Assembly: GCA_964035575.1 (NCBI GenBank)
Contig: OZ037863.1
Span: 598,001 to 662,000, forward strand
Source: Rhynchopus sp. YZ270_cl-10
Taxonomy: Eukaryota; Euglenozoa; Diplonemea; Diplonemida; Diplonemidae
DNA length: 64,000 nt
Reading direction: 5' to 3'
The notes under the pieces were generated by a model. It did not search any database. It was not told where the DNA came from and worked only from the letters and a program-made list of their open reading frames with translations. This document shows positions 49,226-60,907 of this stretch, piece by piece (within the stretch, counting starts at the first letter, position 1; each line of letters opens with the position of its first letter). Made by a program: the position numbers and the translations under genes.

Positions 49226-52200
49226 ATGCTAACGCCGAACACCGGGGCTGCGAGCGAACATGCGATTGCTGTGACGGTCTGCGATGGGGAGTACCTGACG
49301 GCTGTGGGGCAGGAGTCGGGGTATCTCTCTATCTACCATGGCACTACTTTGGTCGCAGCCTTTCAGTCAGGCATTATAAGCAACACACTGTGGGTAGGCG
49401 ACACACTCATCTGCACACGTGGTGACACAATCCTCCGCTACGTCTGCACCACCCCGGCACCCTCCCCCGAAGCATATCCACACACACGGCGCTTTGAGTT
49501 TGAGCCTCTCCCTTCAACCCGCGTCTCAGGGCGCATCGTCGGTATCGATTATTCCGTGCATGGTCTAGCTTATGTAGCGGAAAATGGTTTGCTCTACTTC
49601 GCTACAAACCAGTCCTTAACAGTGAACCGTCCATTCGTGTTTTGCCCTCCATTGTGTGTATCAGAGGTGGAAGGGAGGCAGGGCAATCAAACGCAGGAGC
49701 AGCCGCAGAGCGGGGTGCTCGCTGGGGGGATTGCGAGGATCGCGTGGGCGACGACGGGGTGCCAGCTTGCGGTGTGCTGTCCGGCGGCCTCTGTGGTTGT
49801 GGTGCTATACCTCACGGTGCGGACGGCACCGGAGGATGGAAGCGCTCCTATACGCCCAATGTCCGAATTTAAAATCAGCCAAGCATCGTACCTCAAATGC
49901 GGGCCAGAAGGGAGTCTCAGATCCTTTGAGTTCTACCCAGGACGCACTCCATCAGGCAACGCTATGGTCACCGCTGGGCTAGACGGCACCGTACGAATCT
50001 GGGCAGAAAGCGCAACCGATCGGCACTACCATTTAGTCCACGGAATGAGCCGTACGTCGGACACTGTGGCAACGTGGTTGGTCGATCAGAACGTTTCCAC
50101 CGCAGCCCCCACGAAAGGTCTGGAGCCAGAGGAGGAGCAGACTGCCGCCCCATTCGGCATGAACTCCATCCACTCCCAGGTGGAACAGCAATGTGTCGCC
50201 CCCGCGCCGGACACTGCGCGCGCACTGAATGGGTCGGAGTACTCTTCGCCAACGAAGTGCTGTTTGGTCCTGCAGGATGCACACAACATCAGCCTTGCTC
50301 ACATCACCGGCCTCTGCGCGGTGCCTAGGCGAGGTGTCTCCTCCACACTGCGTAGTGTCAAATCTGATTTTCAAAGGCGCAGAAGCGGGGAAAACAGTGG
50401 AGCCAGCGGAAACCCTGCGTACACCGAGGCTATGAACAGCGGCCCGCCGTCTGAAAGGGTGTTATGCTTCCGGTCGGGGGTAGGGGCTGGTGGACAGCTT
50501 GCGATGTCGTATGTGACTGCACGGCAGGGGGAGGTCTCACTGTATTCTAATGATGGGAAGGTTGCGGTGTTGTCGCAAAGCTTTGGTGGCGATGCTGAAT
50601 CCTTAGAGCTGCACCCACGACGAGACGTCATGGCTGCGGTCTACACTGGGAACGATCGTGTCGTTTTCTGGTCCGCAGGAGATGCTCGCGGTGTCGCAAG
50701 CCTTGCCTCCCCTGCCATCGGCGCCTATGCCACCAGCTCCCCAACCTATCTCTGCAGCTTCGATGTGAAGGAATTCGTCCAGACCTGTCTCTCGCGCGCG
50801 CTCTCTCAAGAACGCAACATCCGTGTCAAAAGAAAAATCATTTCGTTAAAAACGGTGTGGCACCCAACGGAGTTGATGCTATACTGCGCGGTGAAGGTGG
50901 CGGTGGCGGTGAAGGGGGGTGCTGGGGTGGACACCAGCGAGCACGATGTGTTGTTCTCGGTGGAGCTGAAGACGGCAGCGAAGTGTGGTACCGTGGTGGA
51001 CCAGGAGTCCGACAAGGTGCCGCAGAATCTCCCTGCCACTCCAGGGTCGTACATTGCGCAGTCAAGGCATATATTCGCAGGGCCGGCTGAGGCGGCTGAG
51101 GCAGCAGGGTTCTCACTCCTAGGTCGTGGCGGTGCAGTCGCGTTCCCATCACACCTCGACACAACCGATCACGAAGCAATCTACCAAAAAAAGCAGAACC
51201 AAAAAGAAAAGGAAAAGGAAACCAAAAAGAACGCCGCAGAGAAAGAAAAAGAAGAGGCACCCATGTCAGAGGGGAAGTCTGCGGCAATGAATAAGTATGC
51301 ATTTTTCCCCTCCCAACAGCAAAAAGCCAACGCTATCCAGAGAGAACCAACCATTTTTTTTTCAAACCAATTCTTTTTCAAGGTGACTAAGCGCGAGAGG
51401 CTTAGGATCATCTTACAAACTTATTCTTTTCATTAACCCTCCCAAATATCTTCGAGTGGAAAAAATGGTCGAAAAATCACCCCACAACCTGTTTTCTTGG
51501 GGATATGAGGTTGATTTTCGTGTTGAAAATGGGCCAGAAAGGGGAATTTTTTTCCCCAAAAAACTGGAAAAAGCCCATTTATTAATTACCCCCATACGGC
51601 CCGCCCCCCGCCGCCCCATTTTACATCACAACCTACCTCTTACAACCGCACCCAGATATGCACACCTGCTGGCTGCGAAGAAGGCTGCTGCTGCTGCCGC
51701 TGCCTCACCCACCCCTGAGGCACCGGCTGACACACCCACAGAAGCACCCACAGACACTGCAGAACCGTCACCTCCCCTCGATGCAAAGGCTGCACTCAAG
51801 GCTAAGTATGATACCATCAGACCCAAAAAAAACGCTTCTTTTCAGCAAAACACCACAGCAACATAATAATACAAAATCAACTGAAAAACGGGGGGCGGCC
51901 GCCTTTTTTAAGCAAAAAAAAAGACACACACACCCTCAATATTACACCGAACGCACTACGAAACAGCGCGTGGTCAACTGTCAAACCCCCCTTTTTTTTT
52001 CACCCCAAGAAGCTGTCTTTAACCAACTGAACCAAAATTCTACAATATTTTCTACTCCTCCAGGTACGCCCATCTGATTGCAGCGAAACAGGCGCAAAAT
52101 GCGCCTGCAGCACCTGAACCCGAACCCGAACCTGAACCCGAACCAGAACCACAGCCAGAACCCGAACCAGACACACCATCCGAGGCCCCCCCACTGCCAC

Positions 52201-55200
52201 CCTCCCAGGAGTCGCAGTCCGCTGCCGCCACTATCTCTGCCCTTCTGGTGGTCGAATGCAGGGTCCCCCTTCTGCTCTGCTGCTATGCCGACGGGAAGGT
52301 GGCGTGCTACAACATCCAGCACGGTACAAGCTTTCCACTTCGTACCTTCAACATCCTCGGCACGGCGACGAACGCTGTCTTCCTTCCCCACTTCTTCGCA
52401 GCCTCTGCATTCCAGAACACTGTCATCGTTGTGGCCGATTTTGATGTCTGCTCTGATGGGATCCAGAAGGTCCAGCACCACGGCATCCACGCCGCTTCAC
52501 TTACCATCGACGATACACGAAACGAATCAGGCAACTACGGAAACCTCAACGAATCCTTCTCTCTCGCACCCCACATCACTGCCACTGCAGAAATCCTCTC
52601 CATAGCACAGCCCTCGGGGACAGTCGAAGCATTGTGTGGGCTTGATGGAGGCCGCTTTCTTTGTGTCTCTGCATCGCCAGTGGAAGGTGCCGCATCAGAT
52701 GGTGACACAGTTGCCACAGCCCTGTCTTTTGAATACCTCACCTTGTCGCCGTGCAAAGCCTTTTCTGGTGCAGGAAGGATTGTCCGCGAGGCAGTCTCCG
52801 CGCCATACGAAGCTACGTTGTCAGTGGGGAACGTAGTGGAAGGTGACGGAAGCAGTTACGCTCGGTTGACTGCTCGGAATGTGCGCTGGGGGGTGAGGGT
52901 TGCGTACTGTTGTGAAGACGGTCCGGTACAGCAGGAGCGAAACCGCTACTTCACCGTGCTGACGAACACCACCACAACGGGGAAGGGGAGGGAGAGGGAC
53001 GGTGGGAATGGGCTTCCCTCAGCACCCTCATTCGCGTCGTCGGTGACGACAGCTGTCTCTGCGGCACGCAGTGTGGTGCAGAACCCACGGCGGTGCTACC
53101 AGATCGCCTTCTTCGACAACAACCTCGTCCAATTTGAAGCTGCCAAACCGGCTGTTACGACACCATTTGACCATTTTGTTGCACTCAATAAAATTGCGGT
53201 CAAACCTTTTACTCGCGTTTCTCATAATATCGCGCAGCAGCAAAGCGTTTTCTGTGGCGCCCTCACACAAGGACGCAAGGTCTTTGCAACACGCAAAGGT
53301 TTTGTCCAACAGATCAGCGTAGAAAGACGTACAGGATCCACCGTGGAGCTGTACGTCACCCCTCAGGTCGCCCCATACTGCCATCCCGATGTAGTCTCAT
53401 ATTTTTTGGAGACACACCAAAACTCATCAAAAGCGGCGCTGCTCCTTTACCTTCTGTACTCATCACTGCACACCGCTCGAGGCGCGTTATTCTTCCCTTT
53501 AGTAACCTCTGCGCTGAACCAGCTTGGCTCCCTTCAAAACTTCGCTTCATCGAATAGAAAATCTGTGGTGCTGTACCCTTCTGTCTTTGCGCATGAATTC
53601 GGCTCCGTCTGCGGAATGTTTCTCGAAGGCAAAGAGGCTTCCCTGCACACAACGGTCTTTGAGAAGGTGGCAGCAGGGTTGAGTGAGGAGGTGCGTTTGG
53701 AGGAGGACATCAGGACCGATGCGGTGGTCCCGCATCGGTCTCTGCAGGAGGCGTATGGGTGTAGTGGAGAAGGGGTCACAGAGGTGCTGGCTGGCGCTGT
53801 GGTGCCTGGTCTATCGCAAGATGCTTCTACACAGCTTCTGAATTTGATTGGAATAGAAATGCATCGGTCGCGTGATGGGGAGGCATTTGACGCAGCAGGT
53901 CTCCGTGTGGTACACGGCATCCGACGTCAAAAAATGGCAAAAGAACCGTTACCCTGGCCGCTCGCAGTCTGGGCAATGCATTCTGACTGTACTGATGCGC
54001 TGCTCGATACGATTCAGCATCAGATTTTCGCAAAGAATTTTTCGTTTGAGATCTTCTTGAAGCTTCGTGTGCCATTGTGGTTGAAGAGCAATACGTTATT
54101 CCGTGAGGTAGTCGAGAAGATGGCAAACACACAGTTCCAGGCAAAGAGGGACCCGAGAGACGCGGCGTTGCTGTACACAGCGTTGGGGAAGAAGAACGTT
54201 CTTGCGACGCTCTTCAAAATGGTGGGCGAACGGCGTCTCAGCGACTTCTTTGACAGAGATTTTGGGGAGGACAAAAACCGTGCCGCAGCCTCGAAAAACG
54301 CGCTCGCATCAATCAGCAAAGGGAACTTCCAATTTGGGGCTGCATTCTTCATTCTTGCAGGACGCTACCAAGATGCGGCACACATTGTTCTCGAACGTCT
54401 CAACGACTGGGTCCTTGCATACGCCATCCTCCGCCTTGTTGACGACGCGCCAATGGTCGGACCATTAGCACAACGCTTTTTCCAAACGGTACGTACCCAT
54501 GTTGATGCACACATTGATCACACAGTATTAGAGGACAGTGTGGACACCGTGGCATTCGAGGCCGTGTTTGACAAGCATGACCAAGATATTTGCTTTATTT
54601 CGCATATCTGTAAATGGAAGCTTGGTGACTACAAGGAGTCCTTCGAGAGTCTTGTTGGTGTAGGAGTGGCGGTGTATAGCAGGGTGTACGATCTGCTCGA
54701 ACGGATTGCGACGTTGCCGCAGCTCAAAATCTCTGCTGATATTTGGTTTCCTTCGTCGCAGCGTGCGCAGGTGTTGTATGAGACGTGCCGGCATTTTTTG
54801 CGAGAGGGGCACCTCCCCATAGTATTCCATTACCACGCTCGTCTTAAGGCAGCTGTTGCGAAAAATGCTGAAGATGTCGCGAACGGAGCCTTCCGCAAAG
54901 CAAAACTCCGTGAAAAAGAGCTTCAAGCCCAACAAGCTGCAGTCGAAACCGGTCAAATGAGTGGTTTTGGAGGGTTTGGTGGTGGGAATGACATCTTCGG
55001 AGGAATGGGAACCATGACGCAACCTAAGGAGGAGGAGGAGGCCGTTGAGGATAGTGCAGAGAACACTGAGCCATTGGTGTGCGCAACGCTTATCAAACAT
55101 CTGCAGACAAAGATTCTGGTCTGCGAATTTAACGAAGTTTTGGACGCATTTTCCCGTTTGGTGTGTCTCAAGGCGGAGCAGGGCTTAACCCCAGGAGAAT

Positions 55201-57992
55201 CGAATGATGAAGGGAAGACCACAGCGTTTGCTCGCCTATTTGTGGATGAGTTTTATTGCGGTGCTTTGAAGGGTTTGGCGAGGACTTTGAAACGGAGTTT
55301 GAAGGAGATGGACTTTTTGCATTCTGATAGCACCCACACCACTGAGACGCAGGTTTGCACCACGATCCTACGCAATGTCTTAGAAGGCCTACCGGAAGAG
55401 GCAGAATCAGCGTTAAAGCACCTTGCAGTGCACCACCTCATCGTCAACAAAGGGTTCGGGCAGTGGGATGGGCCCATTGGGAGGCAAAGGTCTGCGCCGG
55501 TCAATGCTGTCGCAGCGTTGCCAGGGCAGGCGGGGCAGGCGCTTCCGGTGCTGCCGTTGTCGCCGGCGCTGCAGACGATACTAAGGCATGCAGCAGGGAG
55601 TATTCAGAATATTGCGCTTTCCGGAACGGAAGGATCCTTGCCCAGTGGAGCGACCTCGCAGCTGTTGAGCATAGCGTTGATTCTTGCTGCCGCAGAGCGG
55701 GATGATGACGAAGAAGGTCTGGCTGGTGCATTGTGTGCATTTCTCTCCACCGCCTTCGCGGATGTCTGTGTCAGCGGCAACTTCGGTGTATTGCATGCAT
55801 TGATATCAGCGTTGAAAGTCCTTCACGAAGATGTTGTGCAAGCTCAATCGCATCTTCGGGTATCCTTTTTAAAGTTTTATGGTGAATTCATTGTGAAGGC
55901 CGCAAAGATCAGCGCTACAGCGGAAATGGACTGGAAGGACACTGCGGATGAGCTGACCTATGCGAATGCGGATGATGCGGACGTCAATGTTAGCACCTCA
56001 GATCGGACCCACCTCGATGACCTGCGGTACCTCTACCACCTGCACGTTCTTTGCCAGCTCAGGGATATCGTGCTCGCCATTCAGGCCCAAACTGAAGACG
56101 CAGCCTGCCCCCCTTCGTTCCTGATCTTCTACGCATCCATCCTTGCGACAGTGGAACGCCTCTTTTTGGTACAACGTGGCCGTTCTGTGGTCCACATTCT
56201 GCAAGACCACGCTGTCGCGCACCTCAGCGACGTGCACGCCACCTCCACCCGCTGGGCGCTAGCACGGATCCTTGCGTTCGCTTCACACCATCTCCTCAAA
56301 CTGGACGGCATTCTCTGCGGCGTCTTCTGCCCTCCACTGCCTGACCTGCAGTCGCCTTCCATCCACCTCTCTGCCGTTAAGGCAGCACAGTCCGCATGCG
56401 AAGGCCTATACACTGCAAGCTGGTGCTACGATGTCAAGAATGTGGTGCAACACAACCCAGCATTGGTCGCAATCCTTGACTCTGTCATAACACAGCGGGA
56501 CCAAAGTGTGAAGGACATAGAGCACCGCAGTGCGAAGGCAATGGAGGCTCAAGAAACCTTGGTTATGAAGCTGTTCCGTCCTTTGGGGCTGTCACACAGC
56601 ATGAGCACGGAACGGACTGTCGCACCTCCGGCACATGGCATTGCTGCCTCCCCTATCGAAGCAGAGGAAGCAAGAGAAGCAGCACAGTCGCCTACCCCCA
56701 ACTCAAGCATGTGGAACCCCTTCTCATTTGTGGGGGGGTTGGGGCCGACGTCACCTCGGTCGCAGGCGTCGAACGATGCAGATGGACATTCATCACACGC
56801 CTCCCCACCCCCCATCGACAGAGATGAGCTCGGAACAACCAGCACCGACCTCTTCAAAGCAAAGAAGGGCACCGTGTATTCATTCTGCGCGACACATAGG
56901 GAGTTGGTGGTGAGCCATCAAAAGGGGATAACCGAGATTTCAATGGCATCGCCAAGTTGGGTCAGCGCTGCGACTGCTCCGGTAGTGTTTAGCGGTGAAC
57001 GGACCACTGTCGCGACACAGTCTGCTTCGAAAACATTACTAAAAAAATCGTTTTTATCAAGCACAACGAACGGCGCGGTGTTGAACAGTCTTGACTACTA
57101 CAAAGACACCGACTCCGCTTTGCTTCAATCCGTCAACTTCGTTCCAGTCAAAGATGATGAAGCCAAAAAGGTTCTCCACGCACACCCTACCCATCCACTC
57201 TATGCGGCAGGCGGTGTTGAAGGTGTGTCTCTCTTCGCCTGCGGCGGGCCTGCCCCGCTTCGGTCTTTTAAGGGGTCATCTTCGATGAAGGACTGTGCCA
57301 TCAATAAGGTACGTTTTAGTCATAATGGATGTCTCCTTGCAGCAGCAGACCATCGGGGTGATGTGAACGTATGGAGGGTTGAGTCTGAGACGCAGGGAAT
57401 GTCTTCTCTTGTCGTTCAGGCGCAGCCTCATAAGGAAACCACGTCTGACCTTCTATTCCTCGATGAAGGTTCCATCATGGCAACCGTCGGAGGCTCGAAA
57501 GGCGCGCAGCAAAGTTTGATCATTCATGATTTATTGTATCTAAGAAAAGGAAGCCATCCCGGGGTAGCCACCGCAACCCTCCCCGTAGACATGAAGTCAA
57601 CGTGTATGGTGCATTTGACAGCGCGGAATGATATTCTCATTTGTGGACGGCGTGGAGAGGTTTGCCTCTTCGATCTGCGTAATATGAGGATGCCAGTGTA
57701 CCACACCCGTATCCATGATCGGTCGTTGCATTCGGTAGCGTTGCATCCAACAGAAGGTGTGTGTGCCATTGGTGCCTCGGATGGAGACATCATGTTGTTG
57801 CATCCAAGCAAAGGGCTAAAACCATTCTACACCCATGAGTGTGTGCACCCCCGCTCCAAGATGGCGAACTTCTCCTTCGAAAGCAGTGCAAACAAGTCAG
57901 GCATCACAGCGTTGCAGTATATTGGCGACTATTTGATCTCCTCGGGTGCTGATGGGAGGGTGTCGCGTACTCTGATGAAAACGTCGGCTTAA
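49226..57992 (+). CDS. RAV1: Rav1/DMXL (rabconnectin-3 alpha) homolog, RAVE-type V-ATPase assembly factor
   Basis: Exons 49226-51294, 51656-51805 and 52064-57992 join in phase to 2,715 residues (human DMXL1 about 3,000, yeast Rav1 about 1,360). Rav1/DMXL proteins recruit V1 to Vo to assemble the vacuolar H+-ATPase on endolysosomal membranes. Seen: an N-terminal WD40-like region (about 1-690), a low-complexity Lys/Glu then Ala/Pro/Glu linker around the two introns, and the Rav1 C-terminal domain at about 1240-1550. Its hallmark stretches are VPLWLKSNTLFREVVEKMAN, RDPRDAALLYTALGKKNVLA, ASISKGNFQFGAAFFILAGR and LNDWVLAYAILRLVDD. A long helical region follows, then a C-terminal set of WD40 repeats (about 2340-2715; for example VRFSHNGCLLAAADHRGDVN and SSGADGRVSR). 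ATG 49226 opens the frame just after a possible acceptor (CACCTCAG), so an upstream non-coding exon is possible. Ends in TAA. Confidence 0.88.
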
Positions 57993-58055
57993 GATTAAGA
58001 AGAGAGCGAGAGCGAGAGCGAGAGCGAGAGAGAGAGCGAGAGAGAGAGCGAGGTA
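57993..58055. repeat. (GAGAGC)n-type simple repeat after the Rav1 stop codon
   Basis: Purine-rich GAGCGAGAGCGA runs from about 58003 to 58051, directly 3' of the TAA at 57990-57992, presumably in the 3' UTR. Confidence 0.85.
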
Positions 58056-59095
58056 GGGTGTACAATTTATAAAAAGCAACCATGCAAAGCGAGGCGGGAG
58101 TCATCAAATTATTCTTTTTTTTGATACAATGTTCACGAGAGGGCTTTGTATTCGCAAGGTTACATTTTTTTTCTCTCTCTTTGCATGAGCACGACCGACT
58201 CTGTGTTTTAGGATGTTTCAACTACTCTTTTTTAAATGTGTGTGTGTTTGTGGGGCAAGTGGAATGGGGTTAGCTTTTTTTTTGTCTCGCGCGCGCTCTT
58301 CCGGGTTTATTTAATGTTTACCGTGTATTATTACAGTGCTATCTTCCTGCTGAATTTTTTTTGTGAGTTCTTTTTTTTTTTGTCCTGTTCTGTTGGGAAA
58401 AAAAATAGCAAAATTCCCCCCCTTTTTTGCCCCTCCTCGTTGTCATTGTGAACCTTGTTCGAGTGATCTCTCTTTTTTCTTTTTTCCCCCTCTCTCAGAT
58501 GTGGAGATGGGGGGGCATGACAACACAGTGTGCTGATTTTTTGTTTGTGATTTTTATTTTTTATTTTTTGGGAGGCCTGTTCATAGCTGTAAGGCGGATG
58601 AAGCTCGTAACGTACATCAGAAAGATGGTACGCCCCGTCGGGGGATTGGGGTTGGGGAGTGGAGGGGGGGGGTCCTCAGGGATGAGAGGAAAGATCTTAA
58701 TATCACCGTCCCTCAAGAGGTCCTAGTTATTGGTACAGCCGGTCATGTGCCAAGCATGAGAGGGCTTTGTATTTAAAGTCAATTTTATTGTGCAAAAAGC
58801 ACATTGATCTTTCAAGTTTTCCTTTTCTTATTTTGTTGAAAACAATGATGAGTTTTGAAGGCCAAAAAAATGTAACAAAAAAGACTGCAAAGGATTTCTA
58901 AAAAAAGCCCCGACCCGCATATTATTTTCTGAAAAAAAAAAAAAATGTGTGTGGAAAAATCAGGTGTGGGTAATTCCTGCGCGAAATATTTGCCCATTCT
59001 CTGAAAATGTACGCACAGCAAGGGAGATTATTCAGGGTTCATTCTTTTCTTCCCCCCTTTTCAAGACAGAATGTGAGAGGCGCAAGGCTATCTTA
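58056..59095. other. Intergenic, no gene seen
   Basis: T-rich with G runs. Two copies of a GAGAGGGCTTTGTATT motif (near 58136 and 58759) are present. Another is at 63441. Confidence 0.5.
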
Positions 59096-59197
59096 CAGTA
59101 GGACAAGAAATATTGGCGACCAAAAAAGTCGCCAATTACAAGAAAACCCCCAAAAATCCGCCAATATTATTTGGTCGCCAAGTTTCTTGTCCTACTG
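59096..59197. mobile_element. Miniature Tc1/mariner-like element (MITE) with TA flanks
   Basis: The 102-bp element begins CAGTAGGACAAGAAATATTG and ends with CTTGTCCTACTG. The outer 15 bp (CAGTAGGACAAGAAA) are perfect terminal inverted repeats, and pairing continues through TTGGCGACCAAA on one side and TTTGGTCGCCAA on the other. TA flanks both ends (59094-59095 and 59198-59199), the signature of Tc1/mariner insertion. There is no room for a transposase. Confidence 0.9.
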
Positions 59198-59939
59198 TAC
59201 ATCTTAACAAATTCGAAAAATATCACCGACAGAGATGGTTTGTGTTTTTTGACGATTGCTACGAAAAAAGGGAGAGAATACCGTGTCACTCAGGCTGTTG
59301 TCTATCCAAAGCAAATTGAGTGCAAACAATTCATCGGGGGTAAGAGAAAAGAGAAAAGAGATAAAAAAAAAAAATAATGTTTCATTTAAGTGCCCTGTGC
59401 ACAAATACAATGTGCTTCTCATTTGCTGATTACAACAATGTAGCGTTCATTTTCCTTCTCTTTTGCTCCCTTTTCTTTTTTTCATTTTTTCGAGCTTGAA
59501 AACTCTTGTGGGTCGGAAAAGTGCAGGAAATGCATTTTTTTTTTCTTTTTCTCCAGAGGTACCATGGTTTGCATCTGTCTTCCTTCAACCCTGGCGTGCA
59601 AGACAGTCCTAAGGCAAGCTCAGTGAGAACAGAAATCTCACGTAGAGCATAAGGGTGAAAGCTTGCTCGATACATGGTCTTCAGTACCGATCCTGACCAA
59701 AGGGACGTGAGCGTCTCCCAGAAGAAGATCAATATAGCACAAAAAAAGCAAACCCGAAAAGAAAGAAGGAAAAAAACAGGCCACTCAAAAAAGGAATTGG
59801 GGGGAAGGGAGGGGCAATGCTCTCGTGTATTCTAAGGCCACAGCATAACCTGATTTTTTTCTCTCTCTCCCACAGTGTTTCCGCGCTCCTTCATTGGGTA
59901 CGATTTTTGATGAAGAATCGTGATTTTGTACATAAAAGG
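59198..59939. other. Intergenic, no gene seen
   Basis: A/T-rich sequence with short unsupported frames on both strands. Confidence 0.5.
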
Positions 59940-60480
59940 TAAATACGTCCCGAGCCCGGCGCGCTACGCGCGCCGGAAGTTAACGCAAGTTCGGGGCCTC
60001 CGGCGGAGAAACTAGAGTTCTGGCCCAAAAAACGCGTCCCAGCGCAGTCCCTGAGATTTCCAAAAAATAAAATAAAAAAGCGCGGTCGAGCCCGACCCGG
60101 AATGAGAGAATTCCTCGGGTATCCAACTGAGGAGTTCAACTTGATTGATATTTGCACCAGACACACGAATTATCAGTTAACCTCAGTACGTGTACAAAAA
60201 GAAACGGTGGCCATAGCATCACGGCTCCTGGCGAAGCCACGGTACGCAACATTTCTAAAAATTGCGCTTAAAATTGCACATTTTTACTGCCAAACTATGT
60301 CATGGGAAGGTGGGTTGCAAACTTGCGCCGCAGGCGCACGGTACGCTACTTTTTTCTTTCGCCATGCTGCATGTTTCCTTTTCGTTCGGCGTTTGATCAA
60401 TTGAGTCGCGTTCTGGCTGTGACGGGGTCACTTTGTTCATGAGGCCAGTTCTGGTCACTCTCAGAGGCTTATGTGGGGGA
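59940..60480 (-). repeat. Long dispersed repeat, inverted copy of 7110-7630
   Basis: Reverse complement of the 7.1-7.6 kb repeat, with blocks such as GGCGAAGCCACGGTACG, TTTGATCAATTGAGTCGCG and GAATTCCTCGG shared at moderate divergence. It includes the GCGCCGCAGGCGCACGGTAC word seen elsewhere. Confidence 0.75.
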
Positions 60481-60734
60481 ATTTTTTTTTTTATTCTTCT
60501 TTTTTTCCAATGAAGAATTCTTCACTGGAAAAAGTTTTTTTTTGGGATATTTTTTTTTTTTCGAAGACTTCTTCATCGGATTCTTCAGCGCGGAAAGTCT
60601 GCTCTCCCAGCCTCTCTCCCCCCCTTTTTCTTTTTCAGACCACATCACAATGGGAGACGGGGGATGTATCATTTATTTGAAAAATAAAGGTTCCCCCCCC
60701 TCCTCTCCTCCCACTTGAATTGAACACACACGCT

Positions 60735-60770
60735 TTTTGGTCATATTCTTTGAAGAATATGGCCAAAAAT
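60735..60770. repeat. Near-perfect palindrome upstream of sideroflexin
   Basis: TTTTTGGTCATATTCTT, a one-base centre, then GAAGAATATGGCCAAAAA. The arms are about 17 bp with one G-T-type mismatch. It lies about 140 bp before the sideroflexin ATG and could be a cruciform, a bound inverted site or a tiny foldback. Confidence 0.75.
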
Positions 60771-60907
60771 TTTCATTTTTTGAATAGCAATGTTTACCTG
60801 GGGTGTCCACCACCAAGGGTGCGGATTTACAACTCTACTTTTCCCCCCTTCAACCCACCTGTCGATACAGAGAAGGTGAACCCCCTCACCAAGAACAATA
60901 CAAACCT

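Noticed and set aside
60803..60907. Upstream extension of sideroflexin to 60803
   Set aside because: The open frame there starts with GTG. The first ATG in frame is 60908, and the added residues do not resemble the family.
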